Assembly: GCA_008729055.1 (NCBI GenBank)
Contig: SDUX01000004.1
Coordinates: 2,232,001 to 2,296,000 of the forward strand
Direction: 5' to 3'
Length of the DNA stretch: 64,000 bases
Source of the DNA: Pyropia haitanensis
Lineage: Eukaryota; Rhodophyta; Bangiophyceae; Bangiales; Bangiaceae
The position numbers and the translations under genes are program-made. The notes beneath the pieces were generated by a model, which saw only the letters and a list, made by a program, of their open reading frames with translations, searched no databases and was not told where the DNA came from. Below are positions 22,712-34,121 of the stretch, piece after piece (the stretch's first letter is position 1; every line of letters starts with the position of its first letter).

Positions 22712-23908
22712 TCACGTGCGGACTTCAGTAAACTGCGTCACCCGCAGCGTGCGCCCGTCGGCGTCGCACTCCCGCTCCACCCCCACCCGCTGGCCCGGCG
22801 CCCACTCCCACAACACCCCCAGCGACCGGCCGCCACCACCGTCGTCGCCGCCACCGCCGTCGCGCACGGTCAGCACCACCCCACGGGGCAGACGGAGCTT
22901 GACGACGCCCGCCGCGGGCGGGCCCTCGGCGGGGGTGGCGGCGGGCTCCACAGCCCACCCGCCCGCCGCAGAGGCCACCTCAACGGGGGTGCGCGCCCAG
23001 CCCGCGTCTGGCTCGCCCGCCCCCTCGACGCTCCCGTTGGGTAGCGGCTCCACGTCCGCCCCTCCCCCACAGCCCGGCAGCACCGCCCCCCGGCTGGGCG
23101 TATGAAAGTACCCCTCGGCAAAGAGGGTCACCGCGCCCGCGGCGCCGTCGAGCGGCCCCGCTATCACCCGCATCCGCCGCCGGTGCGCGCGGATGCCCGC
23201 ATTGTCCACCTGCCCGTCGCCGTCGGCAAACGCGCCCGGCGGAGACAGGAGGCACACCTCCCACGCCGCCGCCGGCCCGCCCGCCGTGCGGCCCGACGCG
23301 TAGGCGCCAGACGAAAAGCCGACGGTGGCGGTCTCCCCGTCGGCTGACAGGGGCAGCGCTGCCGTAAAGGTGGCCGCGTCCGCAACGACCGCATCGTTTT
23401 CACAGCCGACCGCCGGCAGCGCGCGGGTGCGGACCGTCTCCAACACGGACGGGCCGCCGTCCTCGTCGGACGGTGGCAGCACAACCGATGAGGTGAGGGT
23501 CTCGTAGCCCGTGACGGCCACGTTCCACTGGCGGAATTCATCAGGGATGAGGTAGGCGGGGATGGACGACGCGGCGCCCGTCGCGACCGAAAAGGCCGAC
23601 TCGTAGCCGCGCCAGTCACCGGCAATGGCGGCGGCAAAGCAGGCAGGGGGGGTGTCGGCCACCGCTGCCGGATTCAAAGAGGCGGTGGTGCTGTCCGTGG
23701 TCACGGGCGGCATTGGCGTCGGGCTGGACGCCGCTGCCGCCGCTGCCGCCGCCGCTGTGCCAGGGGAGGGCGCCGCCGCCGCGCATCGCGGGCGGCTGGC
23801 AACGGCGGGCGCGGCTGAGCGGCGGGGTGCTCGGCCCCCCAGACGAGCGGAAGCAGCCGCACAACCACGTTGGGACGGCAGGGGAGCAGAGAGGAAGGCG
23901 ACTGCCAT
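22712..23908 (-). CDS. DUF3598-like plastid protein
   Basis: Resembles the DUF3598 family of cyanobacteria and plastids, lipocalin-like barrel proteins without settled function. The ATG at 23908 is preferred because it gives MAVAFLSAPLPSQRG, a plastid transit-peptide start shared with other genes here; a longer frame reaches 24142. The product has 398 residues: a transit peptide of about 75 residues, then GDWRGYESAFSVATGAASSIPAYLIPDEFRQW, whose W-x-GYE and IP-x-EFR-W pattern is the basis for the assignment. A VGCENDA motif and the closing strands SLGVLWEWAPGQRVGVERECDADGRT follow. A Gly/Asp-rich loop interrupts the last strands. The function is unknown, perhaps binding a pigment or fatty acid by fold analogy. 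Confidence 0.6.
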   Translation of the reverse strand: MAVAFLSAPLPSQRGCAAASARLGGRAPRRSAAPAVASRPRCAAAAPSPGTAAAAAAAAASSPTPMPPVTTDSTTASLNPAAVADTPPACFAAAIAGDWRGYESAFSVATGAASSIPAYLIPDEFRQWNVAVTGYETLTSSVVLPPSDEDGGPSVLETVRTRALPAVGCENDAVVADAATFTAALPLSADGETATVGFSSGAYASGRTAGGPAAAWEVCLLSPPGAFADGDGQVDNAGIRAHRRRMRVIAGPLDGAAGAVTLFAEGYFHTPSRGAVLPGCGGGADVEPLPNGSVEGAGEPDAGWARTPVEVASAAGGWAVEPAATPAEGPPAAGVVKLRLPRGVVLTVRDGGGGDDGGGGRSLGVLWEWAPGQRVGVERECDADGRTLRVTQFTEVRT

Positions 23909-24552
23909 GGCGTCAGAGGCAGGGAAGGGCACAGCCGGCCGGGCAAAAGACACAGGACAGGTTGTCGGGATCCGGGCCTTTCGCCCGGTCCCCCCACGTA
24001 GATACTCCAAGACGTTTGGTTCAAACAGGGCAAGGAGTGCCGGCGAGACGGTGAAGATTGATGGAACGGGAAACTGGGCGGGCATCAAAGACCACGGGAG
24101 GGAACGGGTCCGGAAGTTTTCTTCTGTGGGGCGGATTGCCAACGTGAGGCTGCAGCCGCTTGGTGGTCGGGCCTACAGCCACGTCGTTAGTAGCCCCCCT
24201 GACCAGTTTTTTGCCGGGCGCAGATCGTGCAGTTGACGGTGCGTGGCGTGCTTCGCCAGCGACTGACGCAGACCATGGATGCTTGCGCGCAAACGCCTGT
24301 CCCGCGTCGGCCTACCTCAGCACCAGGCGCACAGCCTGTGTGTGCTCCCACATCAGCCTGCCTCGGAAACAGGCGCATCATCGAGCATTCAATGCGCCAC
24401 AGCCTCCCGACTTGGTGGAGACCAGAGAGACTACGACGACCCAGCGGCCAACAGACACACACGGGATGCATAGTAGGGCGACTGTTTTCTTGTAGAGAGT
24501 TATGTTCATCATCCATACATCCGACCCCTCTCGCCCCCCCAGCGCCGCCATC
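23909..24552. other. Intergenic, no gene seen
   Basis: Upstream of the DUF3598-like gene and downstream of the GH113-like gene, both minus strand. No convincing open frame. Confidence 0.55.
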
Positions 24553-26130
24553 CTACAGCGGCGTCTTGGGGAAGGAGATGCGCAGCGGCCGTTTGTCGGC
24601 CGTACCCTGGTTGGCGGGCGCCAACGGCAGCGCCCGCCGCGTCTTGCCCGCAATCCGCCTCCGCAGCACCGCCTCTGCGGGCTTGCCCTGCACCGAGTAG
24701 CCCGTGCCGGTGGGCCCCCCCGACTGGGCCGTCGCGGGCCCCCACAGCCACTCCCAGCTAAACTGGCCCCGCCACCAGGTGTACGGGGCGACCGCCTCAA
24801 ACATGGCGTTGTAAAAGTCCGCCTGCCCTTGCAGGTCGACCGTGTCGTTGCGGTCCTGCGGCGGCTGCGACTCCCACGGGTACGACGCGGCGCCCACGAC
24901 GGAGCGTACGCCCGCCTCGATAAACACAACGGGCATGTCGGGCACCGTAGTCCGGCGCCAGCCGTCCATCTCCCACACCACCCGCTTCCACCCACTCAGG
25001 ACCGTCTGGTACGAGTGGCGCGTCGGCAGCGCAGGCCACGGCCTCGGCGGCGGGGCGACCTCAAAGTAGGCCGACGTCGCCACAAAGTCGAGCGCATCCG
25101 TAAACGGCAGCGTCTGGTACGCGTCCCAGTTGGTCCCATAGCACAGGTACCCCGAGTACCGCGCCCGCGCGTCCTTGATAATCCGCCGCCACGACGCGCC
25201 GTCCCGCTCCACCCGCTTCCACTCCGAGCCAATTGCAAACGCCTCGACGCGGTTTCGCTGCGCGACGTCCAACCACCCGAGCACCCAGCTGCGGTACGCG
25301 CGGAAGAAGCCTGCCGACGGCTTGACATACCCCCGCCACTCGCGTGTCTCAATCGCAATGTGTGGTTTGAGGATGACGCACATGCCCGACGAGTGGAGCT
25401 TGGTAATCGCGCTGACAATACTCGACGGGTCCGCGCTGACGGGCTCCCCCGCCGTCGAATAGTTGTAGTGGAAGGACGTCGACTCGAGGGTGTCCATAAA
25501 CGCGTAGAACGTCAGCGCGATGCAGTCAAAGCCGGCGCGCGGGAGCGCCCGGACAGTCCTGTCAAAGGCCGGGGTGGTCAGGCCCCACCGGGACTTGGGC
25601 ACCAGCGTCGTCCCCCGAAACGCCCCAATGTCGTACGCACAGTGCCGGACGCCGCGGCCAATCATCGGGTCTATCACGCACGCGCCGGCGCCGCCCGCAC
25701 AGCAGGGGCGCGCCGCCGAGCAGGGCGCGCCGGTCGCGGCGCACGCGTCGCGACGTGGCGTGGTGGCTTTGCGGCTGCTGCCGCTGGCGAGGCCGCCACC
25801 GCCGCAGCCGCCGGTCGCATTGAAAAGGACAAGCGGCTCGAAAAACGACGGCTCCCGCCTCGTAGCGGGTGGCGACGGCGGCTCCACCACCGGAATGGCC
25901 TCCGCACAGCCACCGTCCGCAGCGGGCGTGCAGATAGAGGCGGGCAGCGCCGCTAGGTCGCCGCCGCCGTCGGCGGGGGGCACCACCGCTCGGGAGGCGG
26001 AGCGGGGGAAGCGGAGGCCAGCGGCGGCCACGTGCGGGGCGGCAGCGGCTGCTGCCACGGCCGCCACCGCAGCGGCAGCCGCCACAGCGCCGAGCCGCCT
26101 CCGTGGCCTCGACGGCGACGTGGCCATCAT
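24553..26130 (-). CDS. GH113-like glycoside hydrolase (possible beta-mannanase)
   Basis: A (beta/alpha)8-barrel glycosidase most like family GH113, whose characterised members cleave beta-1,4-mannan. The product has 525 residues from the paired ATGs at 26130/26127, followed by an Arg cluster and a 25-residue Ala/Val segment that is a signal peptide or anchor. A Cys-rich Gly/Ala spacer follows (about residues 105-160). The barrel then shows GFDCIALTFYAFMD, VILKPHIAIE, AIGSEWKRVE with the presumed acid/base Glu303, and VVFIEAGVRS with the presumed nucleophile Glu405 (compare GTE and FTEIGYRS in GH113), then FYNAMFEAVAP and FSWEWLWGP. A secreted or Golgi/wall role is inferred. Mannan is a wall polymer of Porphyra-type gametophytes, which makes wall remodelling a natural job. 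Substrate is not shown by sequence; GH5 or another clan GH-A family is the alternative. Confidence 0.8.
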   Translation of the reverse strand: MMATSPSRPRRRLGAVAAAAAVAAVAAAAAAPHVAAAGLRFPRSASRAVVPPADGGGDLAALPASICTPAADGGCAEAIPVVEPPSPPATRREPSFFEPLVLFNATGGCGGGGLASGSSRKATTPRRDACAATGAPCSAARPCCAGGAGACVIDPMIGRGVRHCAYDIGAFRGTTLVPKSRWGLTTPAFDRTVRALPRAGFDCIALTFYAFMDTLESTSFHYNYSTAGEPVSADPSSIVSAITKLHSSGMCVILKPHIAIETREWRGYVKPSAGFFRAYRSWVLGWLDVAQRNRVEAFAIGSEWKRVERDGASWRRIIKDARARYSGYLCYGTNWDAYQTLPFTDALDFVATSAYFEVAPPPRPWPALPTRHSYQTVLSGWKRVVWEMDGWRRTTVPDMPVVFIEAGVRSVVGAASYPWESQPPQDRNDTVDLQGQADFYNAMFEAVAPYTWWRGQFSWEWLWGPATAQSGGPTGTGYSVQGKPAEAVLRRRIAGKTRRALPLAPANQGTADKRPLRISFPKTPL

Positions 26131-29100
26131 GGCCGTAGCGCCGACGCGTCGGCAGGGGTCGACTGACAGAGAGAGGGGGGGGGGCAGGGAGGCGCTGTCA
26201 GAGGGGAACCGCGGCCGGGAGAGAACCCGGCAGAGAAGAGCAGCACAGTGTGTCAGAAGATGGAGATGGAGTTGTGCCACCGGGAGGATGCAAGACGATA
26301 TTGATCGGCACACCCAGAGCAACAGAGGGAATAGGTCAGAGCGGGACGGGAAGAGCGGTTTGGAAGTGCGTGAGGCAGCCGGGGGGCGCGAAGAAGAAGC
26401 CCGTGATAGCAACCCTGCCGGGTCCGGCCAGGTGTTGGTGACGCTGCAGGAGCTGGTGGCGGGTGTGTTTTGGGTATGTGGCGCGGCCGACCCTCCGGCA
26501 CCCCTCCCACCCACCCATCCCACACGTGCGGTGGCACCGGGCCGCGGTAGAGCACGGCCGGTGGCGACGCCCGCCCGATATCGACCCCAGCGATGTGGCA
26601 CGCGCCAAAGGTCGGCGCCGATTCAACTCGGCCTCGCCTCGCGCTGTCATCTCGCGCCCATTGACACTCGCCCGGCGGCGGCGAGGCCGCGAGCCTGCCG
26701 CTCCCGCGACCACCGCCCACCTGCGGCCTTCGACGCCGCCCGCCTACCCCGCCGCCGCGCGGCCGGCCGAGCGCGAATGCACCCGCCCCCGGACATTACT
26801 GTACAGGTCACCTCCAGGCTGGCTGGCACCGCCGCCGGCACGCCTGCTTTAGGGGGGTGAGGGGAGGAGCAGGGGAGGATGGCACCCCGCCTGGCAGCCG
26901 TGCCACTGTCAGCATTGGCCTCCTCCCCGCCCACCAGCCGTAGCCGGGTGCCACGCGGCTGGCTGAGCAGGCGGGCGGCGCCCGCGTCGGTGTGCTGGCC
27001 AGCGCGCGGTCAAGCCATAGTGCTGTCGAGTTTACCGCCACGTATGGAAAAATGCAGGAAATTTCTTTCTTGCGCGCACAGAGGCCGTCAAGGCCGTTTT
27101 CTTGAAAGAGATCTTTCCTTTCATTTCTATCGCGAGACCCACCACGTGGCACCGTCCACGCCCTCCTATTGGCAGATACATGAAGCGGAGCTCGTATCTC
27201 CCTCCGATTGCAAGTCTCCTGGTGTGTAAGGACGCTTCTCCTGCGCGGCATTCGCCAGCCGTCTGCCTTGAGAGCCGCAGGCGCCGCTGCTGGCGCCGCC
27301 GCCCATCTGACAGTGAATAGCCTGACTGACCTTCCCGTAAATCCCCTTCATCGCAATTTTTCCCCGGAAAGGAGGACATCTCTATCAAGCCACCACGTGC
27401 GGGGGCGGTGGCGGCGGTGGGAGCGTCGGCGCCTGTTGGGCGGCACCTCCAGGCCCCTCACCGTAAGCGGTTTGGCACGCCTCCCGAACCGGCACACGGC
27501 CACTGACAGCAGCGGCGGTGGGTCGGCGGGGCACGACCGTTGTGGGATCCCCGTGGCCGGGTTACACGGCCGCCGCCCGACGCCCACACCACCTGGACGG
27601 TGCCGTGAAGATCGCGCGCGGGGGGCACGCTCGTGGTGCACATCCTCTACGGCAGGTGGCGGGTGCAGAGGGTAGGGATCTCTGTCGCGTCGGTTCACGA
27701 TGGGAGGCGGAGGTCCTCCCGTCGCTGGAACGAAGCCGGCCGTTGCCGAGGCACACCGAGGCGTCGTGGCCTCTGATCGCCGCCCGCCGCCGACGGTGGC
27801 CGCTCGTGGAAAGGCAGCGGTCGTTTGACGCGGGACACGTGCCAACCGCCGTCCCGACGAGACCGTCACGCTGGCGGCGGGGCCACGGCCCCTCTAGCCC
27901 ATACTCGTGACGGAGGGGGGGCGTTCGCGGTCGGGTCGGCGCGCCCGCCGGCGCCCGGCCGGGGGGCCCCACCACGCTTGCACGACGGGGGTGGTCCTTG
28001 AGGGGTCGGCCCACCCACAAGCGCGCGGCCTGCCAGGAAGGGGGGGGGGGGGGGGGGAGGGGGGGGGCGCCCGCCCCATCGCCACGCGTCCCGGGTACAC
28101 GCGCTACAGCTGCGGGACACTCTCGTGATGGGCGGGGTGGCCGGGGGGGGGCGTGTGGCCGCCACAGGCGTCAGCCGCGCCGGTCGGCAGGGGAGCCGCA
28201 GCCGTGCCGTTGGCGGCGGCCGCAAGGAGCCACCGTCCACGCCGCCGCCCGACCCCCCCCCTCACTCCGCTCCCGCCTCCTTCCGACTCCTTTGGCCTTG
28301 GCCACGCACGCCGCCGCGCCCCGTCCGTTGGTGCGTGGGAGGTGTGGCGGTCGCGGTTGCGTGGGGCGGTGACGGCCGCGGTGACGTGGGGCAGTGACGT
28401 TTGCAGTTGCGTGCGGGCGGGTGGCGTCCGCGGCGGCGGCGCCGCCGACGTTGCACGCACCGGGTGGCCCAGCACCCGCGGGCGCAAGAGAGCCGGGGCG
28501 GGGGGAGGCCGGCCCGGTACGGCGGGGGGCTGCTGGGTCCGACGACCCGTCGGTCAGGGGCGCTGCGGGTGGGAGGACGCGACCGCCGTCCAGGGGGTGG
28601 GGCGGCACGGCCACGCCCTCGTCCCGCGCCCTCGTCCCGCGCCACGCCGCGCGGCGTCGCTGGCGGCAAGGGGCGCGGGGGTGAGGGGGAGGCGCGCCCA
28701 GAGCGGCGGCGCGACCCCACTGGTCGACGGCGGCGGCGCTCGCGACGCCGGCAGCGGCGGCGCCTATGCAGGCGGCGCCGCCGCCAGTGGCCGCCAGTGG
28801 CGGCGGCAGCGGCAGCAGCGGCGGCAGCGGCAGCAGCGGCGGCGGCGGCAGCGGCGGCGGCGGCGGCAGCGGCGGCGGCGGCGGCGCCAGGCCACCCACA
28901 CCACTCTCGCCACCGCCGCGGCGCACCCGCGTGGCCATGCTCCCCCAACCGCGGGCGCCGCTCCGCCCCCCCTCCCGTCGGCCACAAGCGCACCCGACGA
29001 CCCCCTCAAGCGCGGTGGCACGGGAGAAAAAGACAACAAGAAACACAACCACGGACACACACGATCGGCGACAGGCGCGACCCGACGAAAAAAAAACTCG

Positions 29101-29247
29101 GCACCCTCCTCCGCAGCAGCGCGCACGGTGGCCTGCCATCCACTCCCCCCCCCCGCCGCACACAAGCCACGTCGCCGCCCCATTCCACCAGCACTCCCAC
29201 CCCCCGCCACCCCCGCCCCCCTAGCTAGCCCCCCGCCTCGTCTCCCC
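26131..29247. other. Long intergenic region
   Basis: 3.1 kb with no recognisable gene. It contains a moderately AT-richer stretch at about 27020-27380, (GGC/CGG)n triplet repeats at about 28780-28895, and a G-run patch at about 28041-28068. All open frames are Arg/Pro/Gly/Ala-rich and occur on both strands at once. Confidence 0.5.
28796..28895. repeat. (GGC/AGC)n triplet repeat
   Basis: A run of GGC, CGG and AGC triplets about 100 bp long. Not inside any supported gene. Confidence 0.65.
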
Positions 29248-29757
29248 CTACATGGCCGGCGACGCGCCCGCCGGCACCCCCCCCCCCCCCCCCCCCCGGG
29301 GTCGCCCACGCGCGCGCCCCCCCCCCCCCCCGACCGGAGCGCCGCCTCCACACCCCCCAGCCGCTCCGTCAGCGCATGCACCGTCGCCTGCACGTCGCTC
29401 ATGCCGCCGAGAAGCACCGCCATCTGCGCGGGCGGCAGGCCCACGGGCGGGGCGGCCGCGCCGCCCGCGGGGGGGGCGGCGCCATGCCCGCCACGATTCC
29501 CGCTGGCGGCGGCGGCGGCGGCGGCGGCGGTGGTGGTGGTGGTGGCGATGGTGCGGGGGGCGGTGCGCCGGCGTCGGCGGCGGGCGGCAGCGGTGGCAGG
29601 GCGGGCGGCGGCACCTCGCCCAGCGGCACGCCCAGCGCGTCGGTGACGACGCGGTAGACGCTGAGGAGGAGGCCAAACGCATCGGCGCCGACCGCGGCGG
29701 CAGCAGCGTCGGCCGAGTCGGCGGCGGCGAGGGCGGCTGCCCAGCCGGGAGGGACGA

Positions 29758-29812
<55 letters not shown>

Positions 29813-31823
29813 GACGCTGTCGTCGGCGGCACCGACGGCGGCCGCCCACCGGGCGCTCCCAGCTGCCGACCGCGCCAGCCGCGCGAGCGTCGCGGCCGTG
29901 ACGGGGGGGGGCGCCGCCGCAGCGACGGGAGGGGGTGGCGCCGCCGGTACGGCGGCGGCGGGCACGGCCGGCGGCGGCAGCGGCGGCGCCACCGGTGGCG
30001 CCGGCGGCGACGGCGGCAGCGGCCCGTCCATCGCCGCCGCGTCGTCGTGCGGCGGGGGGTCCCACGCGGCGGCTGGCGACGGCGGCGGGGCGGCTTCCCC
30101 CCCCCCGCACCGCCACCGGGCGCGCCCGCCCCGCCCTCCGCGACCGCGGCGGCGACGTCGGCTGCCGCCGGCAGCGACGGCGGCGTCGCCCGCCAGCGGG
30201 CGGTGCGGCGCGCCTTGGCCGCCGCCCCGTCGGCCGCGGCGCCCGCCGCCGACGCGCGGCGGACGTACTTGCGCTTGGCCCGCGGTGCGCCGGCGGCGCT
30301 GCCGCCGGTGCCGCCGCCGCCGCCGCCGCCGAGCGCGTTGGCCGCCGCGACGGCGATCGCCGCCGCCGCCGCCGCCGTAGCCGACGTGCCCGCCGCGTCG
30401 TCGTCCGAGTCGGCGGGCTCCCCGCTGCCGCCCGACGCGCCGTCGACGGCGGCGGCGGCGGCGGCCGCGGCGGCGGCTTCGGCGGCCGTCACGTCGTCCC
30501 CGCCGGCAGAGGGGGGGGCGCCGACCGCCGCCGGTGGTGACCCGCCGCCGTCCTCCCCGTCGCCGACGCCGCCGCTGCCGCCGGCGCCGCCGCCGGCGCC
30601 CGCGTCGTCCCCCATCATCATGGCGTCGGTCGCGTCGGGAGCGGATGGCGGGGGCGTTCCCCCCCCCACCGCCCCCCCCCCCTCCGCCGTGGTGGCGGCG
30701 GACACCCCACCGCCAACGGCGGCCGCGACCGCCGCGGCGGCGGCCGCCCGCGCGGCGGCCGCCTTGGCCGCCCGCCCCGCCCCCCCCCGCCGCAACCGCT
30801 TGTCCGCCCGCACCCCCGCCGCCTTCTCCGCCCGCTCCGCCAGGCGCACCTCGTACTCGGCCGCCGCCTTCTCTCGCAGCGACCACACCGTGTCGGGCAT
30901 CGTCGACGCGGCCGCCGCGGCGGGCGCGACCGCCGCGCCCGACCCGGTCGGCACCGGCTCGGCGCCGCTGCCCGCCACGCACCCGACGCGCGTGAAGAGG
31001 CCGGTCGACGCGAGGGAGCCGCGGACCGCGCGGCCCAGCTCCCCATTGTATTTGGTGCCGTCGGGCTTGCGGAGGTTGGGGTAGAGGGGCCCCACCGCCG
31101 CGACGAGTGCCGACTCGGCCGCGCGGCCGCCGCGCTGGCCGCGCAGCAGCGCGACGAGCAGTGTGGGCAGCGTCCAGGGGGCGCCCGCCGCCGCCGCCGT
31201 CGACGCCGCCACCGTGGCCGTCGCCGCCGCGTTGGCCGCCGCCGCCGCCGCCGCCGCCGCGTTGGCCGCCGTCCCGACCGCCACCTCCTCGCCGGCGGGC
31301 GTCAGCGCCACGGGGTGGGTGCCCGCGTGCGCGGCGGTGGGCGTCGTGGACGGGGCGGGGGGGACGGGAGTATGGGGGGGCGCCGCCCCAGGGGGAGGGG
31401 GGGTCCCCGCTGGGGGGGCGCCAGACACCACCTCGGCGCCACCGTGCGGCGGCGGCGGCGGCTGCAGGCTGTCGTGCAGCACGTCCACCGCCGTCGCGGC
31501 CGCCTCGGCCGCCTCGGCCGCCGCGGCCGCCGCGGCGGCATCTGCCGCGTCGACCCCCCCCCCCCCCCCCGCCCCCCATCGTCGGCCCCCTGGTGGTGGT
31601 CCCCCCCGCCCGCGTCGGCCGCCGCCGCCGCCTCGGCCGCCGCCACCGCCGCGGCCATATCCGCGTCCGCCGCGGCCGACACACCCCCGGCCGCCCCGCC
31701 AGGCGCGGCGGCGGCCGAGCCGAGAAAGGACCGCAGCGTGGACAGGTCGGCGAGGGTGGGCGCCGCCGCGGCAGCCGCGTCTGCCGCAGCGGGGTGGTGG
31801 CTGCCGCCGCCGCCGCCACCGTG

Positions 31824-31885
<62 letters not shown>

Positions 31886-32219
31886 CGCCGCCGCCACCGC
31901 CGACGCCGCCGCCGTCGGCCCCGTCGTGGACCGCCGTAGCCGCGGCGGAGATGGCGGCCGACGCGACGGCCGCCGCCTCGGCGGCCATGGCGTCCGCGTC
32001 GGCCGCGGCGGCGGCGGGGTGTATGGCCGTCGCGGAATGCATGTCCGCCGCTGTGGCGGCGGGGTGGTGCATGCCCGCCGGGACGGGGTGCATGCCCGCC
32101 GCCGCGGCGGCGGCGGCCGCCGCGTCGACCGCCGCCGCCGCGGCGGCCGCGTCGGCGGGCAGGCCGCCGCCGGGCAGGCCGGGGGGGAGGGGGTGGCCCT
32201 CAACGACGCCGTCGGCCAT
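29248..32219 (-). CDS. Winged-helix-like low-complexity nuclear protein
   Basis: A gene of about 980 residues read through several frame changes that coincide with homopolymers on plus: C17 at 31554..31570, C10 at 30098..30107, G8 at 29469..29476, C15 at 29317..29331 and C21 at 29277..29297. The ATG at 32219 gives MADGVVEGHPLPPGLPGGGL, then Ala/Met/His-rich and poly-Gly sequence. A compact domain follows, WTLPTLLVALLRGQRGG to LRKPDGTKYNGELGRAVRGSL and ASTGLFTRVG, which has the helix-turn-helix-wing look of a DNA-binding winged helix. A basic helix (about REKAAAEYEVRLAERAEKAA), an AT-hook-like APRAKRKYVRR, a helix FGLLLSVYRVVTDALGVPL, and a C-terminal heptad segment (MSDVQATVHALTERLGGVEA) come next. 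The last ends in a poly-Gly tail. A chromatin or transcription role is inferred; I recognise no named family. Confidence 0.55.
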
Positions 32220-34121
32220 GCCGGCGGCCGCCCCGCCGCCGCCGGCCGGGGGGCGAGGCGGCGGCCCCCCGCCGCGCGCGCCGCCGCGGCAGGGACAGAA
32301 AAGCGGGAGAAGAGGAGGGGGGGGGAGAAGGCGGGGGAGACAGGAAAAAGGACCCCAGCGGGGGGGGGGGCTGAGGAAGGGGTGGTCAGCACGGAAAAAA
32401 CGCGGGCCGCCGAGTCTCGCCCAGCCCCGAGGGTAGCACGCCCGCGGCGGGGACCCGCGACGGGGGATCGGCCCACCGTTGTAGCGCCCGTGTTGTCGGA
32501 TGGGGGGGGGGTAGGGTGGAGTGGGGTGGGGCGCGCCCAACCAAAACAAAAAAACAGAAAAAACAGGCCAGCCGTCAGCCCCCCCCAGACCACAACCAGG
32601 TGATGGAATGGAGGAATGGACGGGCGGCTGGTTGCGCTCGAGGGGCGTGCCTGCGGTTGTGGGAGGGGGGGGGGACGCGCGCGCTCGGTCAGCGGCGGAC
32701 CAAATGGGCGCACTCTTGTTGCGGGGGCGGGCGACTTCTTCAACACGGGGTGAGGGCGCACCTGGGTGTGCCCGTAGGGGCCCCACACGAGAGGCTCTTC
32801 ACGGTTCCTAAATTGGGGACAGTTTCGCCTGCGCAGCACCCCCTCGCAGAAGGGGACAAACCCACGTTCAACCCAGAGTTGGGTTGGGTGCCCGAGTGGC
32901 GAAAATGAGCTGGGTAATCAATTGTTCTTGTGGCAGAGAAGTACGTACTTGAGAAAGCACGAGATCCACAGCCTTGCACGACCATGTCGAATGATCTCCG
33001 ATCTCGAACCTCGTGTTTTCCACGTAGCTGAGAATGCAAATATCATCGGTCATCGCTCCAGTCAGGACAGGCTCGTCCTGCATCCGACGGTGGACGACAG
33101 GCAGACGAGACCCTCCTCATCGACTTCATCCTGTCGAGTTCGTTCTTTTTCAGCGTGAAACATGCACTTATCGGGAAAGTTTTGCAAAGAGATACCAAAC
33201 TGTGCTCATGGGCCAATCAAGAGGCATGTCGGGCACTGTCAGACGGCTTTCATATCTTGGCTCGGGCGGGGATCCCATCGTACCCCCTTGGCAGGCGCCC
33301 ACTGGTGGGTTTTTCCTTTTCAATGATGGCGGGGCTCTGCCGTCGCGCCGGGCTGGGAAGCGGCCGTGCCTCGCAGGTCGGCGCACGCACCACGCCGCCC
33401 GTGGACGCGCGCGTCGCCGAGATTTTGCCCGTCCGCCTCCCCCTGTGGCGGGCCCAGACTGCCACCACCCCATCTCGTGACGCGCGCAGACGCTGAGGGA
33501 GGCGGCCTGTTGGGAATCCATCCCCCTCCGCCACAGTGTGCACGCCGCCCGCGGCGACGTGGCCCTGCCGGCCCCCCCCTCCAACGCCCCCTTCCGCGAC
33601 GTCTGGGCCCGGCCTCGACCCGCCACCACCCGGACACATCCGTCACGGCACGGGAGCACGGGCGCGTGGCCCGCTTGGCGGTCCGCCAGAGGGCGGCGTC
33701 GGGGCCATCCGCCGCCTGGCCCTGCCGCCCTCCCGGCGCGCACCAGGCGCAACCTCGAGCCCCCGCATCCCCCCCACTGCCCATATGCTCTATCGCCCCC
33801 CCCTCGTTCCGTGCCCGCGCGCCGCGCAGGAGCCCACCCGTCGCGCCAGGACCTCGCCCCTCACCGTAGTCCATCCGTCCATCCCCCGCTTTTTACCCAA
33901 CGTGCACCAGCGCCGCCCTATCCGCTCGCTTGAGAGGGTCTGAGCCTTGCTGGCTGCGGATCTCCGTCTGCGCGGGCAACGTGCTCGCAGTAAGCGTCGC
34001 CAGTGCTGCTACCCCTGCGATCCGCGGCTAACGGTAGTCCCCCCGCCGTTGTCACTCACCCACCCAGTCCCCCGCTCGTGATCACCTCCCCCGCCTCCCT
34101 CTGTTGTCTCGTTTCTTCGCC
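32220..34121. other. Intergenic, divergent promoter region
   Basis: Between the minus-strand winged-helix-like gene and the plus-strand translocator, so it carries both promoters. About 32880-33260 is less GC-rich. No gene or clear motif was found; the open frames at 33300-33900 overlap on both strands and look random. Confidence 0.5.

Noticed and set aside
29252..32603. Long plus-strand open frames of about 500-610 residues
   Set aside because: Antisense to the winged-helix-like gene; composed almost wholly of Ala, Pro and Arg runs.
34104..34121. Upstream extension of the translocator frame
   Set aside because: It begins at a TTG, whereas the ATG at 34122 gives the expected MAVAFV transit peptide.
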